Shown here: one piece after another, positions 1 through 7,096 of the stretch | Numbering within the stretch: position 1 is the first letter of the stretch | How the letters are laid out: each line of letters opens with the position of its first letter | DNA from: Streptomyces beigongshangae | GTDB lineage: Bacteria; Actinomycetota; Actinomycetes; Streptomycetales; Streptomycetaceae | DNA: 64,000 bases | Direction: 5' to 3' | Assembly: GCF_019710745.1 (NCBI RefSeq) | Contig: NZ_JAHKJW010000011.1 | Coordinates: 1-64,000, forward strand | Notes under the pieces: generated by a model | Database searches by the model: none | What the model saw: only the letters and a program-made list of their open reading frames with translations | What the model was told of the DNA's origin: nothing | Translations under genes and position numbers: made by a program

Positions 1-75
1 GCACCCACGCACGGGCGCGGCACGCCGGGCCGGAGCGCGGTCCGGGCAATCGGGCGACCGGAGGGCCGGCCGGCT

Positions 76-120
76 GGGCAGCCGGGCGGTCGGAGGGCCA
101 GGCGGGGCAGCCGGGCGGTC
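76..120. repeat. 16-bp direct repeat at the 3' end of the oxidase gene
   Basis: Bases 76-91 and 105-120 are identical (gggcagccgggcggtc). The second copy reaches the stop codon of the downstream minus-strand oxidase gene. The rest of positions 1-118 is GC-rich sequence in which I see no gene. Confidence 0.5.
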
Positions 121-1288
121 AGGCGGGCCCTTCCTCCAGGTCCCCGGCACCGGGGCCCGCCGGGCCGGCGTGGCCCGACAGGGCGAGCGTGAGGTCGAGT
201 TCGGCGAGCAGGCAGCGGATGACGTGCTCGACGCCCGCCTGGCCGTCGAGGCCGAGCCCATAGGCGTACGGACGTCCGACGAGCACCGCCTCGGCGCCCA
301 GGGCCAGCGCCTTGAAGATGTCGTCCCCCGTGCGGATACCGCTGTCGAAGAGGACGGTCAGCCGGTCCCCGGCGGCCCCGGCCACCCTGGGCAGCGCGTC
401 GGCGGCGGCGACGGAGCCCGCCACCTGACGGCCGCCGTGGTTGGAGACGACGACGCCGTCCATCCCGGCGTCGACGGCCCGCCGGGCGTCGTCCGGGTGG
501 AGGACGCCCTTCAGGACGATCGGACCGTCCCAGTTCTCCCGCAGGAACTCCAGGTCGGGCCACGTCTTGGCGGGATCCGCGAACATCCCGACGAAGTGCA
601 TGACGGCCGCGTTCGGGTCCTCGTGCACCGGCTTGGCCAGACCTGCCCGGAACGCCGGGTCGGAGAAGTAGTTGGCGGTGCCGACACCGTGCAGGAACGG
701 CAGGTATGCCTGGTCGAGGTCGCGCGGCCGCCAGGCCAGCAGGGGCGTGTCCAGCGTGACGAACAGCGCGCTGAACCCGGCCGCCTTCGCCCGGTCCAGG
801 AAACTCCTGGTGACCTCGCGGTCCTTGGCCCAGTACAGCTGGAACCAGCGCTCACCGTCGCCCATCGCCTCCGCGACCTGTTCCATCGGCGTGCTGGACG
901 CGGACGACAGGACGAACGGCACGCCCTGCGCGGCGGCGGCCCGGGCGGCGGCCGGCTCGGCGTCCGGGTGCATGATCGACAGGACGCCGACCGGTGCGAG
1001 CGCGAGGGGCGCGGGGAGCCGGCGCCCCAGCACCTCGACGGACAGGTCGCGTTCGTGGACGTCGCGCAGCATGCGCGGCACGATCCGGCGACGGTCCAGC
1101 GCGGCCCGGTTCGCGCGTGCCGTGCTGCCGTTGCCCGCGCTGCCCGCCACATAGCCCACCGGGCCGGGTCCCAGCCGCCGCTCGGTCAGCTCCTCCAGCC
1201 GGGTCAGGTCGGTGGGGAGCCGGGGCACGGCGCCGGTCATCCCGTTGAGATAGATCTCGTACTGGAAGTCCGCCCAGTGCTTCGTCAT
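119..1288 (-). CDS. FMN-dependent alpha-hydroxy-acid oxidase, lactate 2-monooxygenase-like
   Basis: 389 aa, cytosolic. The FMN-dependent alpha-hydroxyacid dehydrogenase family oxidises L-2-hydroxy acids such as lactate or mandelate. Visible family landmarks are FQLYWAKD (about 149-156), the FMN/substrate lysine in IVLKGV (Lys260), the catalytic-base segment VVSNHGGRQ (His284), FDSGIRTG (about 314-321) and the phosphate-binding VLVGRP near 340. The N-terminus (YEIYLNG, GYVAGSAGNGSTARAN) resembles lactate 2-monooxygenase more than glycolate oxidase. The upstream reading frame is open for another 93 codons, but I chose the ATG at 1288 because a GGCGGAAGG ribosome-binding site precedes it and the family N-terminus starts there. 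The exact substrate is not determinable from sequence. Monocistronic. Confidence 0.9.
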   Translation of the reverse strand: MTKHWADFQYEIYLNGMTGAVPRLPTDLTRLEELTERRLGPGPVGYVAGSAGNGSTARANRAALDRRRIVPRMLRDVHERDLSVEVLGRRLPAPLALAPVGVLSIMHPDAEPAAARAAAAQGVPFVLSSASSTPMEQVAEAMGDGERWFQLYWAKDREVTRSFLDRAKAAGFSALFVTLDTPLLAWRPRDLDQAYLPFLHGVGTANYFSDPAFRAGLAKPVHEDPNAAVMHFVGMFADPAKTWPDLEFLRENWDGPIVLKGVLHPDDARRAVDAGMDGVVVSNHGGRQVAGSVAAADALPRVAGAAGDRLTVLFDSGIRTGDDIFKALALGAEAVLVGRPYAYGLGLDGQAGVEHVIRCLLAELDLTLALSGHAGPAGPGAGDLEEGPA

Positions 1289-1487
1289 CCGTACGCCCGC
1301 CTTCCGCCCTGGATCCTGTTCCCTGGATCCTGTTCGCCGGGACTGTGCCCGCCCCGCGACGATCCTGACGAGCGGGACAAGATCCGTCCAGCACGGGGGC
1401 GTACCTGACGCAGCCGACGCAGCCGACGTACCCGGGGACCTGTCCGGCGTGACGCCGGAGCACCGGCGGCCGGGCCGGAGGTCCGGG

Positions 1488-2654
1488 TCAGTCCGGGAAC
1501 GACACGCGTACGGCGACCGGCCGGCCCGTCGGGTCGAGTTCCGCGGAGACCGGTAACCGGCCGTCACCCCGGCCGGTCATCGTGCACAGCACGCGCGCGC
1601 CGCCGACCTCCACGGTGCCTGCCTCCAGAGGGGAGGCACGGACCTCGCGCATGATCTGCCAGTGGTGGGAGTGCGGGCGGAAGTCCACCGTCAGCCGCCG
1701 CCGGGGGGCGGCGTCCTTCCAGTCGAAGAGCGCCCCGGCGAGGCGCATCGCCTCCGGCATCGGCAGGCCCGTCCAGCCCTTCACCCCGTCCTCGCCGGGC
1801 CCGCCCAGGTCGGGTGCGGAGAACCGGGCGGCGGCCGCCTCCTCGGCGGCGCCCCAGAACGCGACGTCGGCCAGGCCGTCGACCGGTTCGTCGTGCCGCC
1901 AGGCGCCCAGCGCGTCGGCGTCCCCGAAGAGCAGGCGGGCCCAGTCGACGCGTACCTCTCCCAGTTCCACGGACTTGGTGGCGGGGGAGGGAGCCAGGTC
2001 CGAGACGTCGGCCGGGGCGATGCCGGTGAGGGAGAGGTCCACGGAGGAGAGGTCCACGGGGGAGGGGCCGACATCGGACGGGGCGAAGGAGCGCGAGGTG
2101 AAGGGTGACGGGGCGAAGGGCGACGGGGCGAAGGGTGACGGGGCGAAGGGCGACGGGGCGAAGGGGACCACGATGCCGGTGTCCGTCGCCAGCACCGGAA
2201 GGGGCCGGTCCCGCGGCACCCCGCCGAGCGCCACGACCGGTACGCCGTGCATCAGGAAGCAGCCCCCGCCCCGCTCCGTGCACTGCCGCACCCGCTCCCG
2301 GTGCGGCACCCGTTCGGCGCACGCCTCCAGCCCGGCGTCCAGGCCGTGCTCCCGGCAGTGCGCGTCGAACAGCTCGGTCAGCCGCGCCACCGCGGACGCC
2401 GGGACGTCGTGGAGCGTCCGGCCGGGCTGCCGGCCGAAGGAGTGGGCGACGGTGCCGGCGTCGGGGCCGGTGATCACGAAATCGGTCGCGGCGGCCACGT
2501 CGGCGGCGACCGCCGGCTCCTGGACGCCGAACGACCCGGGGTCCACCAGTGCCGGTGAACCCTCGCCGCTCCACATGCCCAGGTGACCGCCGTCGACGAT
2601 CACCAGTTCACCGGACGGACAGGTGATCTCGCCCAGCCCGTAGATCTCTCCCAT
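1488..2654 (-). CDS. Conserved hypothetical protein with FAPSP pentapeptide repeats
   Basis: 388 aa, no signal peptide or membrane segment. I do not recognise the family. The first half (GEIYGLGEITCPSGELVIVDGGHLG) resembles small actinobacterial proteins of unknown function that act on or sense cytosolic state, but this is weak. The middle carries four tandem copies of FAPSP encoded by a 15-bp minisatellite, followed by Ser/Pro/Asp-rich linker. The C-terminal part has an amphipathic beta-rich segment (RRLTVDFRPHSHHWQIMREVR). The start ATG at 2654 was chosen because residues upstream in the open frame are Arg/Pro shadow sequence. The gene is separated by 199 bp from the oxidase start and is probably its own transcription unit. 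Confidence 0.75.
   Translation of the reverse strand: MGEIYGLGEITCPSGELVIVDGGHLGMWSGEGSPALVDPGSFGVQEPAVAADVAAATDFVITGPDAGTVAHSFGRQPGRTLHDVPASAVARLTELFDAHCREHGLDAGLEACAERVPHRERVRQCTERGGGCFLMHGVPVVALGGVPRDRPLPVLATDTGIVVPFAPSPFAPSPFAPSPFAPSPFTSRSFAPSDVGPSPVDLSSVDLSLTGIAPADVSDLAPSPATKSVELGEVRVDWARLLFGDADALGAWRHDEPVDGLADVAFWGAAEEAAAARFSAPDLGGPGEDGVKGWTGLPMPEAMRLAGALFDWKDAAPRRRLTVDFRPHSHHWQIMREVRASPLEAGTVEVGGARVLCTMTGRGDGRLPVSAELDPTGRPVAVRVSFPD
2106..2165. repeat. 15-bp minisatellite x4 inside the hypothetical gene
   Basis: Four tandem copies of (t/c)gacggggcgaaggg. Copies alternate t/c at the first base, so there is also a 30-bp period. On the minus strand it encodes FAPSP repeats in frame, so copy-number change would not shift the frame. 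Confidence 0.85.
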
Positions 2655-2895
2655 GGCGGGGCAGTCTACGAAGACCACGATCCCCGGCAGCCCTTGCGGC
2701 GGGAGCTGTCCGGTTTTCGCCGTCGAAGGGCGTGGACGCCCGCTGCGCCCCCTCGCGGACCCCCGCGGTCCGCGGGCCCGGACGGAAGCGGAATGTTTCA
2801 GGCCGATTGCTGAGCAGGGGTTATCCGGCCAGCAGGTCTGCACGGCGACTCGGGGGCCGCTCAGTTCCAAGGGCGGCATGGTCGAACTCTGTCAC

Positions 2896-2924
2896 TTCAC
2901 GCCACTGATTCAATACGCAATGTT
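2896..2924 (+). promoter_or_regulatory. Candidate sigma70-type promoter of the subtilisin inhibitor gene
   Basis: TTCACG (2896-2901), a 17-bp spacer and AATGTT (2919-2924) lie in the only AT-rich stretch of the 384-bp gap 2655-3038. The start would fall near 2931, about 108 nt before the inhibitor ATG. The rest of that gap shows no gene. Confidence 0.4.
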
Positions 2925-3038
2925 ACTGAAACGCATGGGGTCGACGTGTGTTTCCGGCGCGGACTCGGCAGACTCGCGCTCGCCGCACCGGCACCACCCG
3001 TCCGGAGCGGCGATCCACCGAGCGGAAGGATGCACACA

Positions 3039-3467
3039 ATGCCGAACACCGCGCGCTGGGCGGCGACGGTCACCCTGGCGGCCACCGCCGTCTGCGGCCC
3101 CCTCACCGGGACCGCCCTCGCCGGCCCTTCGCCGACCGCGCTCTACGCCCCCTCGTCCCTGGTGCTCACCGTGGGGCACGGCGAGATCGCGGCCGCCGCC
3201 GCGCCCGAACGCGCGGTCACCCTGAGCTGCGCGCCGACGGCCTCGGGAACCCATCCGGCCCCGGCGTCGGCCTGCGCCGAACTGCGGGCCTCCGGCGGGG
3301 ATCCCGGTGCGCTGTCCGCCAGGTCCGACGTCCTGTGCACCCGCGAGTACGACCCCGTCGTCGTCACCGTCGAAGGCGTCTGGCAGGGCGAGCGGGTCGC
3401 CTACGAGCGGACCTTCTCCAACGAGTGCGTGAAGAACTCCCACGGGAGGACCTTCTTCACGTTCTGA
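3039..3467 (+). CDS. Streptomyces subtilisin inhibitor (SSI family), predicted trypsin-type specificity
   Basis: 142 aa with a Sec signal peptide (cleavage near ALAGP, residue 28-30), leaving a mature protein of the usual SSI length of about 112 aa. It shows the SSI fold markers: Cys64/Cys79 and Cys100/Cys130 for the two disulfides, [14 protein letters not shown] and the C-terminal TFFTF. The reactive-site loop reads CTREYDP, placing Arg102 at P1 and Glu103 at P1'. Classical SSI has Met at P1 and Pro at P2, so this member should inhibit trypsin-like proteases. The ATG at 3039 is preceded by GGAAGGA at 3024-3030 with 8-nt spacing; the ATG at 3030 overlaps that site. Three streptogrisins in the window are plausible partners. 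A 16-bp terminator hairpin follows. Confidence 0.95.
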   Translation: MPNTARWAATVTLAATAVCGPLTGTALAGPSPTALYAPSSLVLTVGHGEIAAAAAPERAVTLSCAPTASGTHPAPASACAELRASGGDPGALSARSDVLCTREYDPVVVTVEGVWQGERVAYERTFSNECVKNSHGRTFFTF

Positions 3468-3568
3468 GGGACCGGGGTCGCGTGGTTCTCCGGGTGCGTC
3501 GACGGAGACCCGCGAAGCGGATGGGGAGCGCGGATCCCGTCGCGGAGCGCCACGCGATCCCGCAACAG

Positions 3569-3607
3569 GGGCCGGCGGAGACGGAGTGGGGCCGTCTCCG
3601 CCGGCCC
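3569..3607. terminator. Hairpin terminator downstream of the SSI gene
   Basis: A perfect 16-bp inverted repeat (3569-3584 with 3592-3607) with a 7-nt loop, between the convergent SSI and STAS genes. Bases 3608-3692 hold GC-rich repeats related to ccggtcccggcgtc. Confidence 0.75.
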
Positions 3608-3692
3608 TGGCGTCGTCCCCGCCGCCCCCGGCGTCCTCCCCGCCGGTCCCGGCGTCGCCCCAGCCGGTCCCGGCGTCGTCGCGGGGCGCACG

Positions 3693-4130
3693 TCACCTCC
3701 GGACGGTCCCGGGCGGCCGGCCCTGCGGAGGTCGCGCGGAGGGGATCTCCGGCAGGGGAGGGAAGCGGGAGAGGAGTCCGCAGGCGCGCAGCAGGTGGTG
3801 GACGCGGGGCTGGTCGGAGACCAGGCGGAGGGCACCGCCGCGCTCCCTGGCCCGGCGCTCCGCCCGGCACAGCACCCGCAGCCCGGAGCAGTCGAAGAAG
3901 TCGACCGCGCGGAGGTCCACCACGACCTGGGGCGCCCCGTCCGCGGTGAGGGCGTCCAGCTGTTCGCCCAGCGCGCCGGCCGTCGCCATGTCGATCTCGC
4001 CCAGCACCTCGACGACCGTGAACCCGTCGCCGTGGCGAACGCGGGCGTGCGGGTGTGCCGGAGGCGGCGGGGGCTCTCCCGCGTCGTCCTCGGACGGTCC
4101 GGTGGTGTGGTTCCGGCATTTCGGTGGCAT
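3693..4130 (-). CDS. STAS-domain anti-sigma-factor antagonist
   Basis: 145 aa. The STAS domain (about 35-130) includes GFTVVEVLGEIDMATA and DFFDCSGLRVL. Ser82 in DCSGL is the position phosphorylated by RsbW-type kinases in SpoIIAA/RsbV proteins. Such proteins bind the anti-sigma kinase when dephosphorylated and release the sigma factor. The N-terminus is a Pro-rich linker. I chose the second ATG (4130) because GGAGG stands 8 nt upstream; the ATG at 4157 has no good site. The protein is divergent from the degenerate RsbW-like gene at 4411. The window has two SpoIIE phosphatases that could dephosphorylate it, but no sigma factor is nearby. Confidence 0.88.
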   Translation of the reverse strand: MPPKCRNHTTGPSEDDAGEPPPPPAHPHARVRHGDGFTVVEVLGEIDMATAGALGEQLDALTADGAPQVVVDLRAVDFFDCSGLRVLCRAERRARERGGALRLVSDQPRVHHLLRACGLLSRFPPLPEIPSARPPQGRPPGTVRR

Positions 4131-4410
4131 GCGCTCCACCTCCGCAAGAGCGGACATATTCGGTCTCGGTTGTTACCCCTGCCGTGCCGGAACCATCCAT
4201 ACCGCACCCATTGCGCAATCCGGTTCACTCGGGTCGGTGAATTTCGGCTTTAACTGTTGACTTTTGGTCTTTGTGTTTGCGCCACATGCCCTGTTCAGTC
4301 GGGTGGTGTGGACGTACAGTCGCCGTGCTGCCCCGGACCCCGGCCGCACCACTCGTTCGTACGACTGCCCGGCGACTGTCCGGCGGCTGTCCGGTCAAGG
4401 AGGATTGGCG

Positions 4411-4884
4411 GTGGGAACGCCAGTGCACGCGCCCTCGGAGGGCCCCGCGCTGCTCACCGAGCACGGGCTGATGGAGCCCGTCCGGGAGATGGAGTTCACG
4501 GCCCGCTTCGCCCGCGCGGACGGGGAGTTCGCGGCCCAGGCGGCCGCGGTGGCGGTGACGCGGGCGATCGACGCCCCCCTGTCGTTCGTCTCCCCGGTCC
4601 TCGACGCGGGCCGCTCCGCGAGCAGGTGCCTGCTGGCGCGCAGCGCCGCCGACGCCTGCCGGATCGTCCTCACCGCCGACCCCTCGGGCATCACGGTCTC
4701 GGCCACCGACGACGTCGCGGTCCCGCTGGACGCGGACGGCCGGACCGGGGCCAGGAACCTGCCGCTGCTGGCCGTCGTCGACGGGATGAACGTGCACCAC
4801 GGCCCCGACGGCCACATGTGGGTCGTGTGGAAGGGCGCATGGCGGCGGACCGGTCCGGTCCCGCGGGAGCACGGGACGGCCTGA
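4411..4884 (+). CDS. Degenerate RsbW/HATPase-like regulatory protein (hypothetical)
   Basis: 157 aa, no signal or membrane segment. I do not recognise a named family. The layout echoes RsbW-type kinases: a helical part with RSASRCLLARSAADACRI where ELVTNAVRH would sit, then beta strands (IVLTADPSGITVSATDD) and a terminal LLAVVDGMN...VVWKGAW resembling the RGLxLVDxL...GKTVWxxL ending. The N-box Asn and a G-x-G-x-G lid are absent, so ATP binding is unlikely. This fold assignment is inference. Start is GTG 4411 behind a strong AAGGAGGA at 4397-4404; the longer open frame upstream is not coding-like. It is divergent from the STAS antagonist. Confidence 0.75.
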   Translation: MGTPVHAPSEGPALLTEHGLMEPVREMEFTARFARADGEFAAQAAAVAVTRAIDAPLSFVSPVLDAGRSASRCLLARSAADACRIVLTADPSGITVSATDDVAVPLDADGRTGARNLPLLAVVDGMNVHHGPDGHMWVVWKGAWRRTGPVPREHGTA

Positions 4885-4914
4885 CCCCGCCCGGACCCGC
4901 ACAGCCTTGCTGCA

Positions 4915-4920
4915 TATGAT
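4915..4920 (+). promoter_or_regulatory. -10 hexamer of a leaderless promoter
   Basis: TATGAT ends 6 nt before the GTG at 4927, and there is no Shine-Dalgarno sequence. The transcription start would coincide with the start codon. No clear -35 is visible. Confidence 0.55.
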
Positions 4921-4926
4921 GCGCAA

Positions 4927-5460
4927 GTGCGCGATTACTGCATAAGAACGGCGACCCCCGACGACCTCGACGGCGCCCGGTCCGTGATGCTCGACACCGT
5001 GTACCGGGACTTCGGTACCGGGTACGTGCCGCGCTGGCACCGGGACGTCATCGACCTCCACGGCGCCTACCTCGCACCCGCCCGGCACACCCTGCTGGTC
5101 GCGGTCGGCCGGCGGGACGGCAGGGTGGCCGCGACCGCCGCGCTCGACTCCCGCGGCCCCGTCCACCCGCCGAACCCGCGCCACATCGCCGAGCGCTACC
5201 CCTCCGGGGAGACCGCCCAGCTGCGCCGGGTGTACGTCCGTCCCGAGGACCGCAGACAGGGTCTGGCCCGGCGGCTCGTCGGCGGGCTGCTCGACTTCGC
5301 GGTGGCCGACGGCGGCTACCGCTCCGCCTATCTGCACACCGATCCGGCGGTGCCCGGTGCCGAGGCGTTCTGGCGCTCCCTGGGCAAGGCGGTCCACGAC
5401 GAACGCGAGGAGGCGGGCGGCGGCCAGGGCATCGTGCACTTCGAAGTCCCCCTGCCCTGA
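4927..5460 (+). CDS. GNAT family N-acetyltransferase
   Basis: 177 aa cytosolic acetyltransferase using acetyl-CoA. The fold is visible as RTATPDDLDGARSVMLDT (beta1-alpha1), the central LLVAVGRRDGRVAATAALD strands, the acetyl-CoA loop LRRVYVRPEDRRQGLARRLVGGLLDFA (motif A, R-x-x-G-L-A, about 97-123) and the C-terminal AYLHTDPAVPGAEAFWRSLG. Substrate unknown. The start codon is GTG at 4927, apparently leaderless. An ATG at 4916 and one at 4919 are out of frame. Confidence 0.88.
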   Translation: MRDYCIRTATPDDLDGARSVMLDTVYRDFGTGYVPRWHRDVIDLHGAYLAPARHTLLVAVGRRDGRVAATAALDSRGPVHPPNPRHIAERYPSGETAQLRRVYVRPEDRRQGLARRLVGGLLDFAVADGGYRSAYLHTDPAVPGAEAFWRSLGKAVHDEREEAGGGQGIVHFEVPLP

Positions 5461-5530
5461 CGACGCGCCGCGCCCTTCCGTACGCCACGCGCCCTTCCGC
5501 GCACAGCACAGAGCGCGCACGCACGCACGC

Positions 5531-5570
5531 ATGAACGCATGAACGCATGAACGCATGAACGCATGAACGA
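5531..5570 (+). repeat. 8-bp tandem repeat (atgaacgc x5) in the leader of the lipoprotein gene
   Basis: Four perfect copies of atgaacgc plus a fifth ending in a, preceded by gcac repeats, ending 12 bp before the ATG at 5583. Each unit starts an ATG AAC GCA TGA mini-ORF, and because the unit is 8 bp consecutive copies change reading frame. The tract could expand or contract by slippage. Confidence 0.85.
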
Positions 5571-5582
5571 ACGAAAGAGACC

Positions 5583-7082
5583 ATGTTCTTCTCGCCGCGC
5601 CGTCGCCGGTTCGCCGCCGGACTGCTGCTCGCCCCCCTGCTCACCGGCTGCTTCGCCTCCGGCGGCGGCGACACGTCCTCCGACGGCCCGGAGGGCTCCC
5701 GGCTGAGGGTCGCGCTGGCCTTCCCGCCCGCCGAGAACTTCTCCCCGTACGGAGCCGACGCCACCCTCCTCAGCCGGCTCGGCGTCACCGAGGGCCTGAC
5801 CCGCCTCGACGCCAACGGGGCCGCCGCCCCCGCCCTCGCCGACTCGTGGAGCCGGGAGAACGACCGCAGCTGGCTGTTCACCCTGCGGGACGCCACCTTC
5901 CAGGACGGCACCGAGGTCACTCCGAAGGCCGTTGCCGCGGCCCTCACCCGCGCGGCCGGCGCCGAGCCCGTGACCGCCGCCCTGTCCGGCGTCGAGCTGA
6001 CCGCCGAGCCCGCGGACGGGAACCGCGTACGGGTGACCACCGCCGGGCCCGACCCCGTCCTGCCGCTGCGCCTGTCCAGCCCCGGCCTGGTGATCCTGTC
6101 GGCGAAGGCGTACGCGAAGAAGGACTCCGTCAGTCCCGTCGGCACCGCCACCGGACCCTTCGAACTCACCGAGGTCACCGGCACCACCGCGGCCACCCTC
6201 GACCGCTTCGACGACTACTGGGGCGGCCGCGCCCAGGCCGCCGGCGTCGACGCGCGGTTCATCGCCGACGGCACCGCCCGCACCAACGCGCTGCGCACCG
6301 GCGAGACCGACATCGCCGAGGCCGTCCCTGTCTCGCAGGCGGCCTCCCTGGACCGGGCGGCCCGCCGCGAGACCGCCACCACCCGCACCACCAGCCTGCT
6401 GCTCAACACCAGGTCGGGGGCGTTCAAGGACGCGAGGACACGGGCCGCCGCCCGCGCGGCGCTCGACACCTCCGCCCTCGCCGAGGACGTCTACGAGGGC
6501 CACGCCGACCCCGGGGCCGGCATCTACGGGCCCGCCCTGACCTGGGCCGCCGGCAAGCGCGTGAAGCCGGCCGGCCGGGCCCCGGCGGGCGCCGCCGGCG
6601 GGAAGACGCTCACCGTGGCCACGTACGACAACCGGCCCGAGCTGCCCGAGGTCGCCCAGGTGCTGAAGCAGCAGCTGGAGAAGGCCGGGTTCGGGGTGAA
6701 GCTGGAGGTGCGGGAGTACTCGCGGCTGGAGAGCGACGCGCTGGGAGGGAAGTTCGACGCGTTCGTGTCCGCCCGCAACACCATGCTCGACACCGGCGAC
6801 CCCGTCTCCGTCCTCGCCAGCGACTACACCTGCGAGGGCAGCTACAACCTGGCGCTGCTGTGCGACGAGAAGGTCGACCGGGCCGTCTCCGGCGCCGAGT
6901 CGGTCACCGACACCGCGAAGCGGCAGGACGCGGCCATGAGGGCCGAGGCGGCGGTCCTCGGCACGGACGCCGTCGTGCCGCTGGTCCACCAGCGGATCAT
7001 CACCGGCGTCGGCGCCCGGGTCAGCGGCGTCCTCCTCGACCCGTACGAGCGCAGCCTCGTCGGCGTCGGCACCCGGCGCTGA
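5583..7082 (+). CDS. ABC transporter substrate-binding lipoprotein (peptide/nickel/metallophore family 5)
   Basis: 499 aa exported lipoprotein. RRRRF followed by a hydrophobic stretch and lipobox LLTGC (Cys23) fits Tat or Sec export and lipidation. The body matches family 5 solute-binding proteins (DppA/NikA/CntA type): NFSPYGADATLLSRLGVTEGLTRLD, SWLFTLRDATFQDGTEVTPKAVAAAL, SPVGTATGPFEL and TLDRFDDYWGG. The ligand is not readable from sequence. Only a weak GAAAGAGA precedes ATG 5583, and the leader holds an 8-bp repeat array. The permease gene starts 14 bp downstream, so the two are co-transcribed. Confidence 0.92.
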   Translation: MFFSPRRRRFAAGLLLAPLLTGCFASGGGDTSSDGPEGSRLRVALAFPPAENFSPYGADATLLSRLGVTEGLTRLDANGAAAPALADSWSRENDRSWLFTLRDATFQDGTEVTPKAVAAALTRAAGAEPVTAALSGVELTAEPADGNRVRVTTAGPDPVLPLRLSSPGLVILSAKAYAKKDSVSPVGTATGPFELTEVTGTTAATLDRFDDYWGGRAQAAGVDARFIADGTARTNALRTGETDIAEAVPVSQAASLDRAARRETATTRTTSLLLNTRSGAFKDARTRAAARAALDTSALAEDVYEGHADPGAGIYGPALTWAAGKRVKPAGRAPAGAAGGKTLTVATYDNRPELPEVAQVLKQQLEKAGFGVKLEVREYSRLESDALGGKFDAFVSARNTMLDTGDPVSVLASDYTCEGSYNLALLCDEKVDRAVSGAESVTDTAKRQDAAMRAEAAVLGTDAVVPLVHQRIITGVGARVSGVLLDPYERSLVGVGTRR

Positions 7083-7096
7083 CGGGCGGCCGTCCC

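Noticed and set aside
5846..7096. N-terminal 400 codons of the permease frame overlapping the lipoprotein gene
   Set aside because: Arg/His/Pro-rich sequence with no permease similarity; membrane-protein pattern begins only at GTG 7097.
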